DNA of 44,470 bases from Noviherbaspirillum malthae (lineage in GTDB: Bacteria > Pseudomonadota > Gammaproteobacteria > Burkholderiales > Burkholderiaceae_D), in assembly GCF_015352985.1 (NCBI RefSeq), contig NZ_JACYXF010000053.1:1-44470 (forward strand). Direction: 5' to 3'. Of the stretch, positions 44,377 through 44,470 are shown in pieces. A model generated the notes under the pieces. That model saw only the letters and a program-made list of their open reading frames with translations. It was not told where the DNA came from and did not search any database. Both the position numbers and the translations under genes were made by a program. The stretch's first letter is position 1. Every line of letters begins with the position of its first letter.

Positions 44377-44470
44377 GTAGTAGTTCAGACTTGATCTGAC
44401 AGCAAGGCCTTGCCAAAGGGTGGGGTTACCCGGTTTGATAGAGGTGCGAATCTTTATGAAACCAGCGCGC

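Overview
The window looks like a chromosomal segment of a GC-rich betaproteobacterium. Oxalobacteraceae (Herbaspirillum, Noviherbaspirillum, Herminiimonas-like) is my best guess. This rests on a phasin with PHA-type regulation, SsuABC/TauD/DszA-type sulfur genes, and intergenic palindromes typical of that group. No rRNA, tRNA, CRISPR array, transposase or phage gene is visible. Bases 1-226 hold no gene I can support apart from the phasin terminator.

Left part (0.2-17.1 kb): housekeeping and signalling genes. They are a phasin (minus strand) with a paired upstream operator; a translationally coupled histone-deacetylase-fold hydrolase and EamA exporter; a hot-dog thioesterase; a PBP7-type D,D-peptidase; a NarL-type receiver/histidine kinase; a very large soluble hybrid kinase (about nine HAMP-like 92-residue repeats, GAF, HisKA, HATPase, three receivers) followed by a degenerate CheR-like protein; an IclR regulator; diacylglycerol kinase; an NADPH:FMN reductase; DoxX; and a dienelactone hydrolase.

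Right part (17.3-41.6 kb): a coherent organosulfur acquisition and oxidation cluster. It opens with a sigma-54 activator that has no sensory domain (SfnR-like). Next come an orphan SsuA-type binding protein (minus strand) and, divergently, a DszA/NtaA-type flavin monooxygenase, a SoxC-like molybdenum sulfite dehydrogenase, a one-heme cytochrome, a TauD dioxygenase (frameshifted near its C-terminus) and an aldo/keto reductase. An amidohydrolase follows, then a lipoprotein RidA paired with a Tat-exported PLP enzyme, then a second TauD plus second DszA-type monooxygenase. The cluster closes with a porin, a second SsuA, four permeases (A-B-A-B), one SsuB ATPase and a nitroreductase-family enzyme that could supply reduced flavin. 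Five good -24/-12 promoters sit in front of these units. Three intergenic regions share a 16-bp imperfect dyad, TGTTGC-N5-CAGCA, that is a plausible binding site for the activator.

Working model (inference): under sulfur limitation the activator switches on uptake through porin and ABC transporter. Monooxygenases and dioxygenases release sulfite from sulfones, sulfonates or sulfate esters. The Mo-enzyme and cytochrome dispose of or gain electrons from sulfite. The periplasmic PLP-enzyme/RidA pair acts on an amino-acid-like substrate and clears the enamine formed. A lipoprotein and an ABC exporter end the window.
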